From: Mytilus californianus
Taxonomy: Eukaryota > Mollusca > Bivalvia > Mytilida > Mytilidae
Direction: 5' to 3'
DNA length: 64,000 nt
Assembly: GCF_021869535.1 (NCBI RefSeq)
Contig: NW_026262701.1
Span: forward strand, 44,023,278-44,087,277
The position numbers and the translations under genes are program-made. Positions 44,091 to 57,715 of this stretch are shown here, piece by piece. The notes beneath the pieces were generated by a model, which saw only the letters and a program-made list of their open reading frames with translations, did not search any database and had not been told where the DNA came from. Within the stretch, counting starts at the first letter, position 1, and each line of letters starts with the position of its first letter.

Positions 44091-44427
44091 ATTTGTTTTC
44101 TCCGAAATGCTGAATGGGTTTCTCGGTTTAAAAAGGTGACATTGGAGATAAAGAAACTTTTATTTTGAGGTACTTAAAAATTGATTTGAATTTGAAGAAA
44201 AAAACAACAAAAATGTTCACACCTAGAAAATATTTGCAACATGCTTCAACTGGTTTCAGATTCTACAAGAGATATAAAAACGTTATCCACTTTGATTTAC
44301 CATGTTTATTGTAATGTACTAGAAAATATTGACTACAAAAGTCTAACATTTAGTTTACAAACCATTTTAATCGTTTTGTTGAAATACGTCCTTGAATTTA
44401 AGACGCTATTTGTAGGATTAGTCATGC

Positions 44428-44466
44428 GATATATATATATATATATATAATATATATATATATACA
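44428..44466. repeat. TA microsatellite at the unit 1/2 junction
   Basis: A long (AT)n run, shorter at 49846-49858 and long and interrupted at 55241-55390. Copy length differs between units. Confidence 0.85.
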
Positions 44467-44658
44467 TTTTGTTCAACTTTAAAATACACTACTCTTTCAT
44501 CAATGTTAAGATAAATCTCTAACGTTAAATATGTATTTTAATTAATATTGATTTTACAACTACATTGTACGGCAAAATTATTTCATATGTAAATGTTTGA
44601 TAATTGTGAACAAAACATATTCTACTTTCTTTTTTAACGAGTTATACATTTGTCCCAG

Positions 44659-44814
44659 TCTTGCATATGTATCATAACATTCACAGTACCAATGTGTGCT
44701 ACACCAGATGTAATTAATGTCTCTTCTATGCATATGATGCTCGAAGCCAAAATATTAGCAAGTTCAAACCTTCTTGAAAAAATGACGAGCTTTAAGTCAA
44801 AAAAGGACAAAAAG
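44659..44814 (+). CDS. Exon-like segment X, unit 2
   Basis: 52 codons, phase 0 to phase 0, same acceptor and donor as unit 1. The central phrase is PMCATPDVINVSSMHMMLEA. A symmetrical exon of this kind can be duplicated or skipped without changing frame, as in mutually exclusive exon clusters; whether that happens here is unknown. Confidence 0.4.
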
Positions 44815-46216
44815 GTAAACTGAAGTCGGCTATTACATGCTTCAGCAATAATCCTCAGTTGATACAAAAAAGGGGGGATTATAAGAACTCGTGAAAATAA
44901 CCTATATGAATTAATGAACTCTACTTTAGTTAACATTCTGTCAAAGACGTGTAATTGTGCCCTGGTGAACGCTGAATTGTTGGGCGACCTCAGTTTAGTC
45001 TTTAATAATATTTTCACGAGGAAAAGACATATTCCGTATCAGAAAATAAAGTTCCAAAAAAGGGAAAAATTACAAAAAAAAATAATCGTATCATTGTCTT
45101 TGTTAAATGTTTTTTTTAGATATTTTGTGTACAAATTGTAATGTTGTACAAATTATAATTTATACAGAGTTTTTGTACAAGTTATCATTATCTTATGAAC
45201 AGCTTAATACAAATGGATGATACTAGCACAAGGTCATTTGTTACGAATATTTCTGTCATATTTCTATGACTATATGATACAGTCTAATACTGAGCCTTGA
45301 TACACAAAACATTATAAGAACACAAAAGACTTTTTATGGATCTGATTTTGGCATAAAGAGAAAATTAAAAAATAGAATTTTAACCATTCAGATGTCCTTA
45401 TTTACAGTTTTAGGACAAGGAGAATAGCACTAAATGTAAGATTGAAGTACATCAATTTAAATTTATACATATATCCAACAGTTGTTGTTGGATTTCAACA
45501 TGTTCAAGCTAAGTGCAATCAATTTGTAACGGCTTAGTTTTGACATGTTCAGTATTTATTTTCAAAAAACAATTTATTGAAAATAAATCTGCTATCCAAA
45601 TTATTTTTTGAATATATTAACTACTTGCATTCACCAATATTGACATTACTTAAAAAAATAAATAGTAAAATAGTAGAAATAATCGAACTTGATATGAAAA
45701 TGTTAAAGTCAATTATAACTTGAATATAAATAAAAATATACTTGCTTTTTTCTCGAATTGTGCGATCGCTAATAAAAATTATGAACTTGTTTAAACTGCA
45801 ATAGTCTAAGGTTACTAGTAGTATGATAATTATATTATCGATATAATCTGAATGTATGCAAATTCATTGAACTATTAAATGTTCTTTGTTATCTGACAAT
45901 ACATAGCCATTGCAAGATGCATTTGATCAATTATCTGTATACACGAGATCTTTAAATACATAGAATATAAGTAATACCCATGCATTCACTTTATTTTTGT
46001 TTTACATTTTAAACATTTCAAAACATTTTGATCGCAGGTATGCAAAGCATTTACTAATATATTATAGCAAATCTTTTTTTTTTCTGAATAGAAAATAACA
46101 AAATATCTAGACTTAAAAGACCATTCTCACTATAAAGTTTCACAATTAGCCATAGATTTGTTTTCATGAGTTTTTTCCTTATATTTCGATGATATACATT
46201 CCGTGTAAATGCACAG

Positions 46217-46293
46217 TTGAAGAAAGGAGACAAGTCGTGGAGATGTTTCGAGAAAATGTTGAAATGCAGGATAATAATTCATCGCGAATATAA
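46217..46293 (+). CDS. Exon-like segment E, unit 2
   Basis: Same acceptor, frame and stop as unit 1. Confidence 0.35.
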
Positions 46294-46750
46294 AGTTTTC
46301 CTGACGGGAACGATTGAGTACACATATTAAAGTTATCGACAACAAATTAAACATGTTAATTTGCATGTTCAGGCGACTATGTACGTAATGTACATGAGAG
46401 TAATATTGCACATTTTTTGTGAAACGCACAAATAAGGACAACATTGCTTTCCCTGTTGATTTTGTTTCAGTTTCTACATTGGTATATTTCATGAATTCAA
46501 TATGTTAGCAGTAGATGGATTACGGAAGAACTTCTGTCACCACAAATATATTCAATATTGGCATATTGAATGGTTATATATTTTTCCATATACACTCACG
46601 ATACAAAAGGTATAAGATAAATTTAAACTATGATAGTAAAAGGAAAAATTCTGGAGAAGTTTCTAAAGTTTTTTAATTGGTTGTATGTCAACCTAACCAA
46701 ATTCTTATCGCGAATATAAATTTTGTCGTTAAACCCTCTCTTCTTTACAG

Positions 46751-46801
46751 CACAACGTTGTAGTTCTACTAACAGAAGTGGTTAACAATAAATTGCACTA
46801 G
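46751..46801 (+). CDS. Exon-like segment H, unit 2, earlier stop
   Basis: Same acceptor. TGG has become TAG, shortening the segment by seven codons (HNVVVLLTEVVNNKLH then stop). Confidence 0.3.
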   Translation, partial: HNVVVLLTEVVNNKLH

Positions 46802-47613
46802 TATTATAGAAAGGATGATTAAGCACTTACAAACGAATGATACCTGCATCAACTTAGCCGTCGATTTAGGAGCAAGGATATAACTATATTTCAACTTGAC
46901 TCGAAAACTTAAATGTGTAAAACTTCAAAGCATATCCCGCTATGTCTAACTAGCATATTCTTTGAATTTTGCACTGAAATACTCTTTCTTGAATTATGAC
47001 AAGTTGATTTTTTTACTGATATTGACTATAATTGATGTGTTCAACATAAGCAAGAACAAGTATGCCTACTAGCATTCGTTATTCTATGGCTTGCATTTCC
47101 TATTAAGATTTTCTTGATAGATGATTTCTCCTCACAAGGAAGCTATTAAACCCTAGTTCCAGTTGATGGAGTTGAAATCATCCCTTCGTAAATTTTACAG
47201 ACTCTATCGCGAGTTGGTTGACCGACATGGAACCTGTGGTATATCGGATGTCGTAATATAGATCACGATGGATATGCTCAAATTGTCGTTATCACAATCC
47301 TGTCTACTATTTCCTCGAATGTGACCTGCCGAATTCGACTTATCAGCGGGTTTGTACTTACATGAGCAACACGACGGATACCACATAAGAAGCGGGATCT
47401 GCTTGCCCTTCCAGAGCCCCTTAGATCACCCGCATAATTTGTAATTTTTAAAGTCATTAGTTTTCTATGTTGTGTCTTGTGTACAGTTGTTTGTTTTTTT
47501 GTTGCTATTGCGTTGTCAGTTTATTTTCGATTTATGAGTGTGAAGGTCCCCTTGGTATCTTAAGTCTCTCTTAAAGCAGATGCGGTAATTTAGGCAGCTG
47601 TCAAAACTTCAAT

Positions 47614-48740
47614 TTAATAAAATTGAGAAGGGAAATGGGGAATGTGTCAAAGAAACAACAACCCGACCATAGAACAGACAACAGCAGAAGGTCACCAACA
47701 GGTCTTCAATGCAGCGAGAAATTCCCGCACCCGGAGGCGTCCTTCAGCTGGCCCCTAAACAAATATATATACTAGTTCAGTGATAATGAACGCCATACTA
47801 AACTCCAAATTGTACACAAGAAACTAAAATTAAAAATAATACAATACTAACAAAGGCTAGAGGCTCCTGACTTGGGACAGGCGGAAAAATGCGGCGGGGT
47901 TAAACATGTTTATGAGATCTCAACCCTCCCCCTGTACCTCTAGCCAATGTAGAAAAGTAAACGCATAACAATACGCACATTAAAATTCAGTTCAAGAGAA
48001 GTCAAATCTGATGTCAGAAGATGTAAACAAAGAAAATAAACAAAATGACAATGATACATAAATAACAACAGACTACTAGCAGTTAACTGACATGCCAGCT
48101 CCAGACTTCAATTAAACTGATTGAAAGATTATGTCTTCATCATATGAATATCAGGCACAATCCTTCCCGTTAGGGGTTTAGTATCATACCATCATAACAT
48201 ATATGAGAAGAACACAACCCGTGTCATGCCAACAACTGGTTTTTAAATAAATGTGTTTAGTTCCGATGCAAAGACCCTATAAGTGAATCAATATTAACGC
48301 CAAAATATGCAATCTTTAATGACCTGACAAAAGTATCGTAACTGTATCCCTTCTTAATAAGTCTATTTAAATGTTTTGTTAGCTTCAGAGGTGAATACTG
48401 ACATTTTTGTGCTTTATAATGAATATTTCCATAAAAAATTGGATGTGAAATACCTGAACGTATAAGAAGTCTGCATGTTGAGCTATATTTACGAATGATG
48501 TCCTTATACCGATGATAAAATTTAGTTAATGTTTTGACTAGTTTGTGATATCGAAAACCCTGGTGTAATAATTTTTCAGTAATACATAAATTTCTCTCGT
48601 TAAAATCTAAAACATTGTTACATACACGAGTGAATCGAACAAGTTGAGATATATAAACACCGTAAGATGGTGACAAGGGAACGTCACCATCTAAAAATGG
48701 ATAATTTACAAAAGGAAATGAAAAATCATCTCTTTTATCA
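47614..48740 (-). mobile_element. Same truncated retroelement, unit 2
   Basis: Duplicated with the unit; RT C-terminus stops at 48257. Amino-acid differences from the unit 1 copy include P to H in LTKPLNR and A to T in VRFARVC. Confidence 0.75.
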
Positions 48741-50050
48741 AAGCTGTTTCAGGACAGTTAATACTTTAAGTTTAAATTGTTGAAAAATTTTCATTGACGT
48801 ATATTCAATAAATTCATTTGTGTTAGTATATAAATATTGATCCTCAAAAAAATATTTGAATTTTAGAGTAATTTTATTTTTTTGAGGATTTTTAAGAACT
48901 GCAATTTTCTGTGTATATTTTTCAATGTACCCCTTAATTTACTTTTGGTATGAAATAAGCGTTTTCCGTTCTATAGGATTCATAAAAAAAGAATATATAA
49001 CATGTATAGTACAAGAACCAGAAAAAAAAGAAACATTTTATATGATTTTTTCGGAAAATTTACGACTGTTTATGTCCAAGTCAGGAATATGGCAGTTGTC
49101 ATCAAATAGTTCGTTTCTATGTATGTTGGCGTTTGTTTTCGTTACACTTCAATGTTTCTGTTGTTCCGTTGTTTTCCTCTTATAGCTGGTGTGTTTCCCT
49201 CGGTTTTAATTTCGAACCCGTATTTGTTTTCTCCGAATCGATTTATGACTTGCGAACAGCGGTATACTACTGTTGCCGTTATTTATGTTCACCTTTGACC
49301 TAGTGGTAACGGAAATTGCACCGTACATTTTATAGATGATTGAGCAAAAGATGAACTACTGATAATAATCTTTTGAATACTACATAGTATAGCGGTATGT
49401 TAGTTAGGTGCATTCAATTCGTTTGGAAAGAAGCTTTTTGAAAAACGTCACTAAAATAATGTGATGACTTTCAAAATCCTGTTTTACTTGGTTATATAAA
49501 TATATATACAAACACCAAACATCATGCTGAATGGGTTTCTCGGTTTAAAAAGGTGACATTGGAGATAAAGAAACTTTTATTTTGAGGTACTTAAAAATTG
49601 ATTTGAATTTGAAGAAAAGAACACAAAATGTTCACACCTAGAAAATATTTGCAACATGCTTCAACTGGTTTCAGATTCTACAAGAGATATAAAAACTTTA
49701 TCCACTTTGATTTACCATGTTTATTGTAATGTACTAGAAAATATTGACTACAAAAGTCTAACACATTTAGTTTACAAACCATTTTAATCGTTTTGTTGAA
49801 ATACGTCCTTGAATTTGAGACGCTATTTGTAGGATTAGTCATGCGATATATATATACATTTTGTTCAACTTTAAAATACACTACTCTTTCATCAATGTTA
49901 AGATAAATCTCTAACGTTAAATATGTATTTTAATTAATATTGATATTACAACTACATTGTAAGGCAAAATTATTTCATATGTAAATGTTTGATAATTGTG
50001 AACAAAACATATTCTACTTTCTTTTTTAACGAGTTATACATTTGTCCCAG

Positions 50051-50206
50051 TCTTGCATATGTATCATAACATTCACAGTACCAATGTGTGCTACACCAGA
50101 TGTAATTAATGTCTCTTCTATGCATATGATGCTCGAAGCCAAAATATTAGCAAGTTCAAACCTTCTTGAAAAAATGACGAGCTTTAAGTCAAAAAAGGAC
50201 AAAAAG
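50051..50206 (+). CDS. Exon-like segment X, unit 3
   Basis: Identical in frame and splice signals to the unit 2 copy. Confidence 0.4.
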
Positions 50207-51609
50207 GTAAACTGAAGTCGGCTATTACATGCTTCAGCAATAATCCTCAGTTGATACAAAAAAGGGGGGATTATAAGAACTCGTGAAAATAACCTATATG
50301 AATTAATGAACTCTACTTTAGTTAACATTCTGTCAAAGACGTGTAATTGTGCCCTGGTGAACGCTGAATTGTTGGGCGACCTCAGTTTAGTCTTTAATAA
50401 TATTTTCACGAGGAAAAGACATATTCCGTATCAGAAAATAAAGTTCCAAAAAAGGGAAAAATTACAAAAAAAAATAATCGTATCATTGTCTTTGTTAAAT
50501 GTTTTTTTTTAGATATTTTGTGTACAAATTGTAATGTTGTACAAATTATAATTTGTACAGAGTTTTTGTACAAGTTATCATTATCTTATGAACAGCTTAA
50601 TACAAATGGATGATACTAGCACAAGGTCATTTGTTACGAATATTTCTGTCATATTTCTATGACTATATGATACAGTCTAATACTGAGCCTTGATACACAA
50701 AACATTATAAGAACACAAAAGACTTTTTATGGATCTGATTTTGGCATAAAGAGAAAATTAAAAAATAGAATTTTAACCATTCAGGTGTCCTTATTTACAG
50801 TTTTAGGACAAGGAGAATAGCACTAAATGTAAGATTGAAGTATATAAATTTAAATTTATACATATATCCAACAGTTGTTGTTGGATTTCAACATGTTCAA
50901 GCTAAGTGCAATCAATTTGTAACGGCTTAGTTTTGACATGTTCAGTATTTATTTTCAAAAAACAATTTATTGAAAATAAATCTGCTATCCAAATTATTTT
51001 TTGAATATATTAACTACTTGCATTCACCAATATTGACATTACTTAAAAAAATAAATAGTAAAATAGTAGAAATAATCGAACTTGATATGAAAATGTTAAA
51101 GTCAATTATAACTTGAATATAAATAAAAATATACTTGCTTTTTTCTCGAATTGTGCGATCGCTAATAAAAATTATGAACTTGTTTAAACTGCAATAGTCT
51201 AAGGTTACTAGTAGTATGATAATTATATAATCGATATAATCTGTTTGTATGCAAATTCATTGAACTATTAAATGTTCTTTGTTATCTGACAATACATAGC
51301 CATTGCAAGATGCATTTGATCAATTATCTGTATACACGAGATCTTTAAATACATAGAATATAAGTAATACCCATGCATTCACTTTATTTTTGTTTTACAT
51401 TTTAAACATTTCAAAACATTTTGATCGCAGGTATGCAAAGCATTTACTAATATATTATAGCAAATCTTTTTTTTTTCTGAATAGAAAATAACAAAATATC
51501 TAGACTAAAAAGACCATTCTCACTATGAAGTTTCACAATTAGCCATAGATTTGTTTTCATGAGTTTTTTCCTTATATTTCGATGATATACATTCCGTGTA
51601 GATGCACAG

Positions 51610-51686
51610 TTGAAGAAAGGAGACAAGTCGTGGAGATGTTTCGAGAAAATGTTGAAATGCAGGATAATAATTCATCGCGAATATAA
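51610..51686 (+). CDS. Exon-like segment E, unit 3
   Basis: Same frame and stop; upstream GTGTAGATGCACAG differs by one base from units 1 and 2. Confidence 0.35.
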
Positions 51687-52143
51687 AGTTTTCCTGACGG
51701 GAACGATTGAGTACACATATTAAAGTTATCGACAACAAATTAAACATGTTAATTTGCAAGTTCAGGCGACTATGTACGTAATGTACATGAGAGTAATATT
51801 GCACATTTTTTGTGAAACGCACAAATAAGGACAACATTGCTTTCCCTGTTGATTTTGTTTCAGTTTCTACATTGGTATATTTCATGAATTCAATATGTTA
51901 GCAGTAGATGGATTACGGAAGAACTTCTGTCACCACAAATATATTCAATATTGGCATATTGAATGGTTATATATTTTTCCATATACACTCACGATACAAA
52001 AGGTATAAGATAAATTTAAACTATGATAGTAAAAGGCAAAATTCTGGAGAATTTTCTAAAGTTTTTTAATTGGTTGTATGTCAACCTAACCAAATTCTTA
52101 TCGCGAATATAAATTTTGTCGTTAAACCCTCTCTTCTTTACAG

Positions 52144-52194
52144 CACAACGTTGTAGTTCTACTAACAGAAGTGGTTAACAATAAATTGCACTAG
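52144..52194 (+). CDS. Exon-like segment H, unit 3, earlier stop
   Basis: Carries the same TGG to TAG change as unit 2, so the change predates the U2/U3 duplication. Confidence 0.3.
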   Translation, partial: HNVVVLLTEVVNNKLH

Positions 52195-53006
52195 TATTAT
52201 AGAAAGGATGATTAAGCACTTACAAACGAATGATACCTGCATCAACTTAGCCGTCGATTTAGGAGCAAGGATATAACTATATTTCAACTTGACTCGAAAA
52301 CTTAAATGTGTAAAACTTCAAAGCATATCCCGCTATGTCTAACTAGCATATTCTTTGAATTTTGCACTGAAATACTCTTTCTTGAATTATGACAAGTTGA
52401 TTTTTTTACTGATATTGACTATAATTGATGTGTTCAACATAAGCAAAAACAAGTATGCCTACTAGCATTCGTTATTCTATGGCTTGCATTTCCTATTAAG
52501 ATTTTCTTGATAGATGATTTCTCCTCACAAGGAAGCTATTAAACCCTAGTTCCAGTTGATGGAGTTGAAATCATCCCTTCGTAAATTTTACGGACTCTAT
52601 CGCGAGTTGGTTGACCGACAAGGAACCTGTGGTATATCGGATGTCGTAATATAGATCACGATGGATATGCTCAAATTGTCGTTATCACAATCCTGTCTAC
52701 TATTTCCTCGAATGTGACCTGCCGAATTCGACTTATCAACGGGTTTGTACTTACATAAGCAACACGACGGATACCACATAAGAAGCGGGATCTGCTTGCC
52801 CTTCCAGAGCCCCTTAGATCACCCGCATAATTTGTAATTTTTAAAGTCATTAGTTTTCTATGTTGTGTCTTGTGTACAGTTGTTTGTTTTTTTGTTGCTA
52901 TTGCGTTGTAAGTTTATTTTCGACTTATGAGTGTGAAGGTTCCCTTGGTATCTTAAGTCTCTCTTAAAGCAGATGCGGTAATTTAGGCAGCTGTCAAAAC
53001 TTCAAT

Positions 53007-54133
53007 ATAATAAAATTGAGAATGGAAATGGGGAATGTGTCAAAGAAACAACAACCCGACCATAGAACAGACAACAGCAGAAGGTCACCAACAGGTCTTC
53101 AATGCAGCGAGAAATTCCCGCACCCGGAGGCGTCCTTCAGCTGGCCCCTAAACAAATATATATACTAGTTCAGTGATAATGAACGCCATACTAAACTCCA
53201 AATTGTACACAAGAAACTAAAATTAAAAATAATACAATACTAACAAAGGCTAGAGGCTCCTGACTTGGGACAGGCGGAAAAATGCGGCGGGGTTAAACAT
53301 GTTTATGAGATCTCAACCCTCCCCCTGTACCTCTAGCCAATGTAGAAAAGTAAACGCATAACAATACGCACATTAAAATTCAGTTCAAGAGAAGTCCAAA
53401 TCTGATGTCAGAAGATGTAAACAAAGAAAATAAACAAAATGACAATGATACATAAATAACAACAGACTACTAGCAGTTAACTGACATGCCAGCTCCAGAC
53501 TTCAATTAAACTGATTGAAAGATTATGTCTTCATCATATGAATATCAGGCACAATCCTTCCCGTTAGGGGTTTAGTATCATACCATCATAACATATATGA
53601 GAAGAACATAACCCGTGTCATGCCAACAACTGGTTTTTAAATAAATGTGTTTAGTTCCGATGCAAAGACCCTATAAGTGAATCAATATTAACGCCAAAAT
53701 ATGCAATCTTTAATGACCTGACAACAATATCGTAACTGTATCCCTTCTTAATAAGTCTATTTAAAGGTTTTGTTAGCTTCAGAGGTGAATACTGACATTT
53801 TTGTGCTTTATAATGAATATTTCCATAAAAAATTGGATGTGAAATACCTGAACGTATAAGAAGTCTGCATGTTGAGCTATATTTACGAATGATGTCCTTA
53901 TACCGATGATAAAATTTAGTTAATGTTTTGACTAGTTTGTGATATCGAAAACCCTGGTGTAATAATTTTTCAGTAATACATAAATTTCTCTCGTTAAAAT
54001 CTAAAACATTGTTACATACACGAGCGAATCGAACAAGTTGAGATATATAAACACCGTAAGATGGTGACAAGGGAACGTCACCATCTAAAAATGGATAATT
54101 TACAATAGGAAATGAAAAATCATCTCTTTTATC
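53007..54133 (-). mobile_element. Same truncated retroelement, unit 3
   Basis: Duplicated with the unit; RT C-terminus stops at 53651. Near-identical to the other two. Confidence 0.75.
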
Positions 54134-55254
54134 AAAGCTGTTTCAAGACAATTAATACTTTAAGTTTAAATTGTTGAAAAATTTTCATTGACGTATATTC
54201 AATAAATTCATTTGTGTTAGTATATAAATATTGATCCTCAAAAAAATATTTGAATTTTAGAGTAATTTTATTTTTTGAGGATTTTTAAGAACTGCAATTT
54301 TCTGTGTATATTTTTCAATGTACCCCTTAATTTACTTTTGGTATGAAATAAGCGTTTTCCGTTCTATAGGATTCATAAAAAAAGAATATATAACATGTAT
54401 AGTACAAGAACTAGAAAAAAAAGAAACATTTTATATGATTTTTTCGGAAAATTTACGACTGTTTATGTCCAAGTCAGGAATATGGCAGTTGTCATCAAAT
54501 AGTTCGTTTCTATGTATGTTGGCGTTTGTTTTCGTTACACTTCAATGTTTCTGTTGTTCCGTTGTTTTTCTCTTATAGCTGGTGTGTTTCCCTCGGTTTT
54601 AGTTTCGAACCCGTATTTGTTTTCTCCGAATCGATTTATGACTTGCGAACAGCGGTATACTACTGTTGCCGTTATTTATGTTCACCTTTGACCTTGATGT
54701 AACGGAAATTGCACCGTACATTTTATAGATGATTGAGCAAAAGATGAACTACTGATAATAATCTTTTGAATACTACATAGTATAGCGGTATGTTAGTTAG
54801 GTGCATTCAATTCGTTTGGAAAGAAGCTTTTTGAAAAACGTCACTAAAATAATGTGATGACTTTCAAAATCCTGTTTTACTTGGTTATATAAATATATAT
54901 ACAAACACCAAACATCATGCTGAATGGGTTTCTCGGTTTAAAAAGGTGACATTGGAGATAAAGAAACTTTTATTTTGAGGTACTTAAAAATTGATTTGAA
55001 TTTGAAGAAAAGAACAACAAAAATGTTCACACCTAGAAAATATTTGCAACATGCTTCAACTGGTTTCAGATTCTACAAGAGATATAAAAACTTTATCCAC
55101 TTTGATTTACCATGTTTATTGTTATGTACTAGAAAATATTGACTACAAAAGTCTAACACATTTAGTTTACAAACCATTTTAATCGTTTTGTTGAAATACG
55201 TCCTTGAATTTAAGACGCTATTTGTAGGATTAGTCATGCGATATATATATATAT

Positions 55255-55358
55255 TTAGACCCCTCTACCAAGAAATTTGTTTTGCATGCACACGTATAAA
55301 AATTGCGGTTTTTATCCAACGCAATCATAGGTTTGAACGTTGTTTTCAATTTAGACTT

Positions 55359-55362
<4 letters not shown>
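55255..55362 (+). repeat. Roughly 105-bp segment inserted in a TA microsatellite
   Basis: TTAGACCCCTCTACCAAG through TTCAATTTAGACTTGTT matches about 38760-38868 and 40318-40424 with a single base change seen, but here it is flanked on both sides by (AT)n and is absent from the corresponding place in units 2 and 3. Confidence 0.8.
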
Positions 55363-55394
<32 letters not shown>

Positions 55395-55585
55395 TTTGTT
55401 CAACTTTAAAATACACTACTCTTTAATCAATGTTAAGATAAATCTCTAACGTTAAATATGTATTTTAATTAATATTGATATTACAACTACATTGTAAGGC
55501 AAAATTATTTCATATGTAAATGTTTGATAATTGTGAACAAAACATATTCTACTTTCTTTTTTAACGAGTTATACATTTGTCCCAG

Positions 55586-55741
55586 TCTTGCATATGTATC
55601 ATAACATTCACAGTACCAATGTGTGCTACACCAGATGTAATTAATGTCTCTTCTATGCATATGATGCTCGAAGCCAAAATATTAGCAAGTTCAAACCTTC
55701 TTGAAAAAATGACGAGCTTTAAGTCAAAAAAGGACAAAAAG
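55586..55741 (+). CDS. Exon-like segment X, unit 4
   Basis: Intact in frame and splice sites although unit 4 is otherwise the most diverged, consistent with constraint on this segment or with recent conversion of the left part of U4 from U3. Confidence 0.4.
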
Positions 55742-57145
55742 GTAAACTGAAGTCGGCTATTACATGCTTCAGCAATAATCCTCAGTTGATACAAAAAAGG
55801 GGGGATTATAAGAACTCGTGAAAATAACCTATAGGAATTAATGAACTCTACTTTAGTTAACATTCTGTCAAAGACATGTAATTGTGCCCCGGTGAACGCT
55901 GAATTGTTGGGCGACCTCAGTCTAGTCTTTAATAATATTTTCACGAGGAAAAGACATATTCCGTATCAGAAAATAAAGTTCCAAAAAAGGGAAAAATTAC
56001 AAAAAAAAATAATCGTATCATTGTCTTTGTTAAATTTTTTTTTTAGATATTTTGTGTACAAATTGTAATGTTGTACAAATTATAATTTGTACAGAGTTTT
56101 TGTACAAGTTATCATTATCTTATGAACAGCTTAATACAAATGGATGATACTAGCACAAGGTCATTTGTTACGAATATTTCTGTCATATTTCTATGACTAT
56201 ATGATACAGTCTAATACTGAGCCTTGATACACAAAACATTATAAGAACACAAAAGACTTTTTATGGATCTGATTTTGGCATAAAGAGAAAATTAAAAAAT
56301 AGAATTTTAACCATTCAGGTGTCCTTATTTACAGTTTTAGGACAAGGAGAATAGCACTAAATGTAAGATTGAAGTATATAAATTTAAATTTATACATATA
56401 TCCAACAGTTGTTGTTGGATTTCAACATGTTCAAGCTAAGTGCAATCAATTTGTAACGGCTTAGTTTTGACATGTTCAGTATTTATTTTCAAAAAACAAT
56501 TTATTGAAAATAAATCTGCTATCCAAATTATTTTTTGAATATATTAACTACTTGCATTCACCAATATTGACATTACTTAAAAAAATAAATAGTAAAATAG
56601 TAGAAATAATCGAACTTGATATGAAAATGTTAAAGTCAATTATAACTTGAATATAAATAAAAATATACTTGCTTTTTTCTCGAATTGTGCGATCGCTAAT
56701 AAAAATTATGAACTTGTTTAAACTGCAATAGTCTAAGGTTACTAGTAGTATGATAATTATATAATCGATATAATCTGTTTGTATGCAAATTCATTGAACT
56801 ATTAAATGTTCTTTGTTATCTGACAATACATAGCCATTGCAAGATGCATTTGATCAATTATCTGTATACACGAGATCTTTAAATACATAGAATATAAGTA
56901 ATACCCATGCATTCACTTTATTTTTGTTTTACATTTTAAACATTTCAAAACATTTTGATCGCAGGTATGCAAAGCATTTACTAATATATTATAGCAAATC
57001 TTTCTTTTTTTTCTGAAAAGAAAATAACAAAATTTCTGGACTTAAAAAGACCATTCTCACTATAAAGTTTCACAATAAACCATAGATTTGTTTTCATGAG
57101 TTTTTTCTTATATTTCGATGATATATATTCCATATAGATGCACAA

Positions 57146-57222
57146 CTGAACAAAGGAGACAAGTGGTGGAGATGTTTCGAGAAAATGTGGAAATGCAGGA
57201 TAATAATTCATCGCGAATATGA
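57146..57222 (+). pseudogene. Segment E, unit 4, with lost acceptor
   Basis: Frame conserved (EQRRQVVEMFRENVEM, stop TGA), but the CACAG acceptor has become CACAA, so the exon could not be spliced at the same place. An alternative TATAG lies 10 bases upstream. The upstream region also has a one-base deletion. Confidence 0.35.
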
Positions 57223-57643
57223 AGTTTTGCTCACGGGAACGATTGAGTACACATATTACAGTTATCGACAACAAATTAAACATGTTATTTTGCAAGTTCA
57301 GGCGACTATGTACTTAATGTACTCGAGAGTAATATTGCACATTTTTTGTGAAACGCACAAATAAGGACAAAATTGATTTCATTGTTGATTTTGTTTAGTT
57401 TCTACATTGGTATATTTCACGCATTCAATATGTTAGCAGTAGATGAATTACGGAAGATCTTCTGTCACCACAAATATATTCAATATTGGCATATTGAATG
57501 GTTATATATTTTTTCATATACACTCATGATACAAAAGGTGTAAGATAAATTTAAACTATGAAAGTAAAAGGAAAAATTCTGGAGAATTTTTTAAAGTTTT
57601 TTAATTTGATAAATTTTATCGTTAAACCCTCTCTTCTTTACAG

Positions 57644-57715
57644 CACAACGTTGTAGTTCTACCAACAGAAGTGGCTAACAATAAATTGCACTGGTATTAT
57701 AGAAAGGATGATTAA
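57644..57715 (+). CDS. Exon-like segment H, unit 4
   Basis: Full-length form with TGG retained; two amino-acid differences from unit 1 (L to P, V to A). Confidence 0.3.
   Translation, partial: HNVVVLPTEVANNKLHWYYRKDD

Noticed and set aside
44634..45017. 127-aa minus-strand ORF conserved in units 2-4
   Set aside because: Differences with unit 1 change amino acids more in this frame than in the plus-strand frame of segment X, and its first half runs through non-coding sequence. It is treated as an antisense shadow.
46130..46492. 120-aa minus-strand ORF conserved in three units
   Set aside because: Conserved only because the units are recent duplicates. Unit 4 breaks it, and the coding-like pattern favours the plus-strand segment E.
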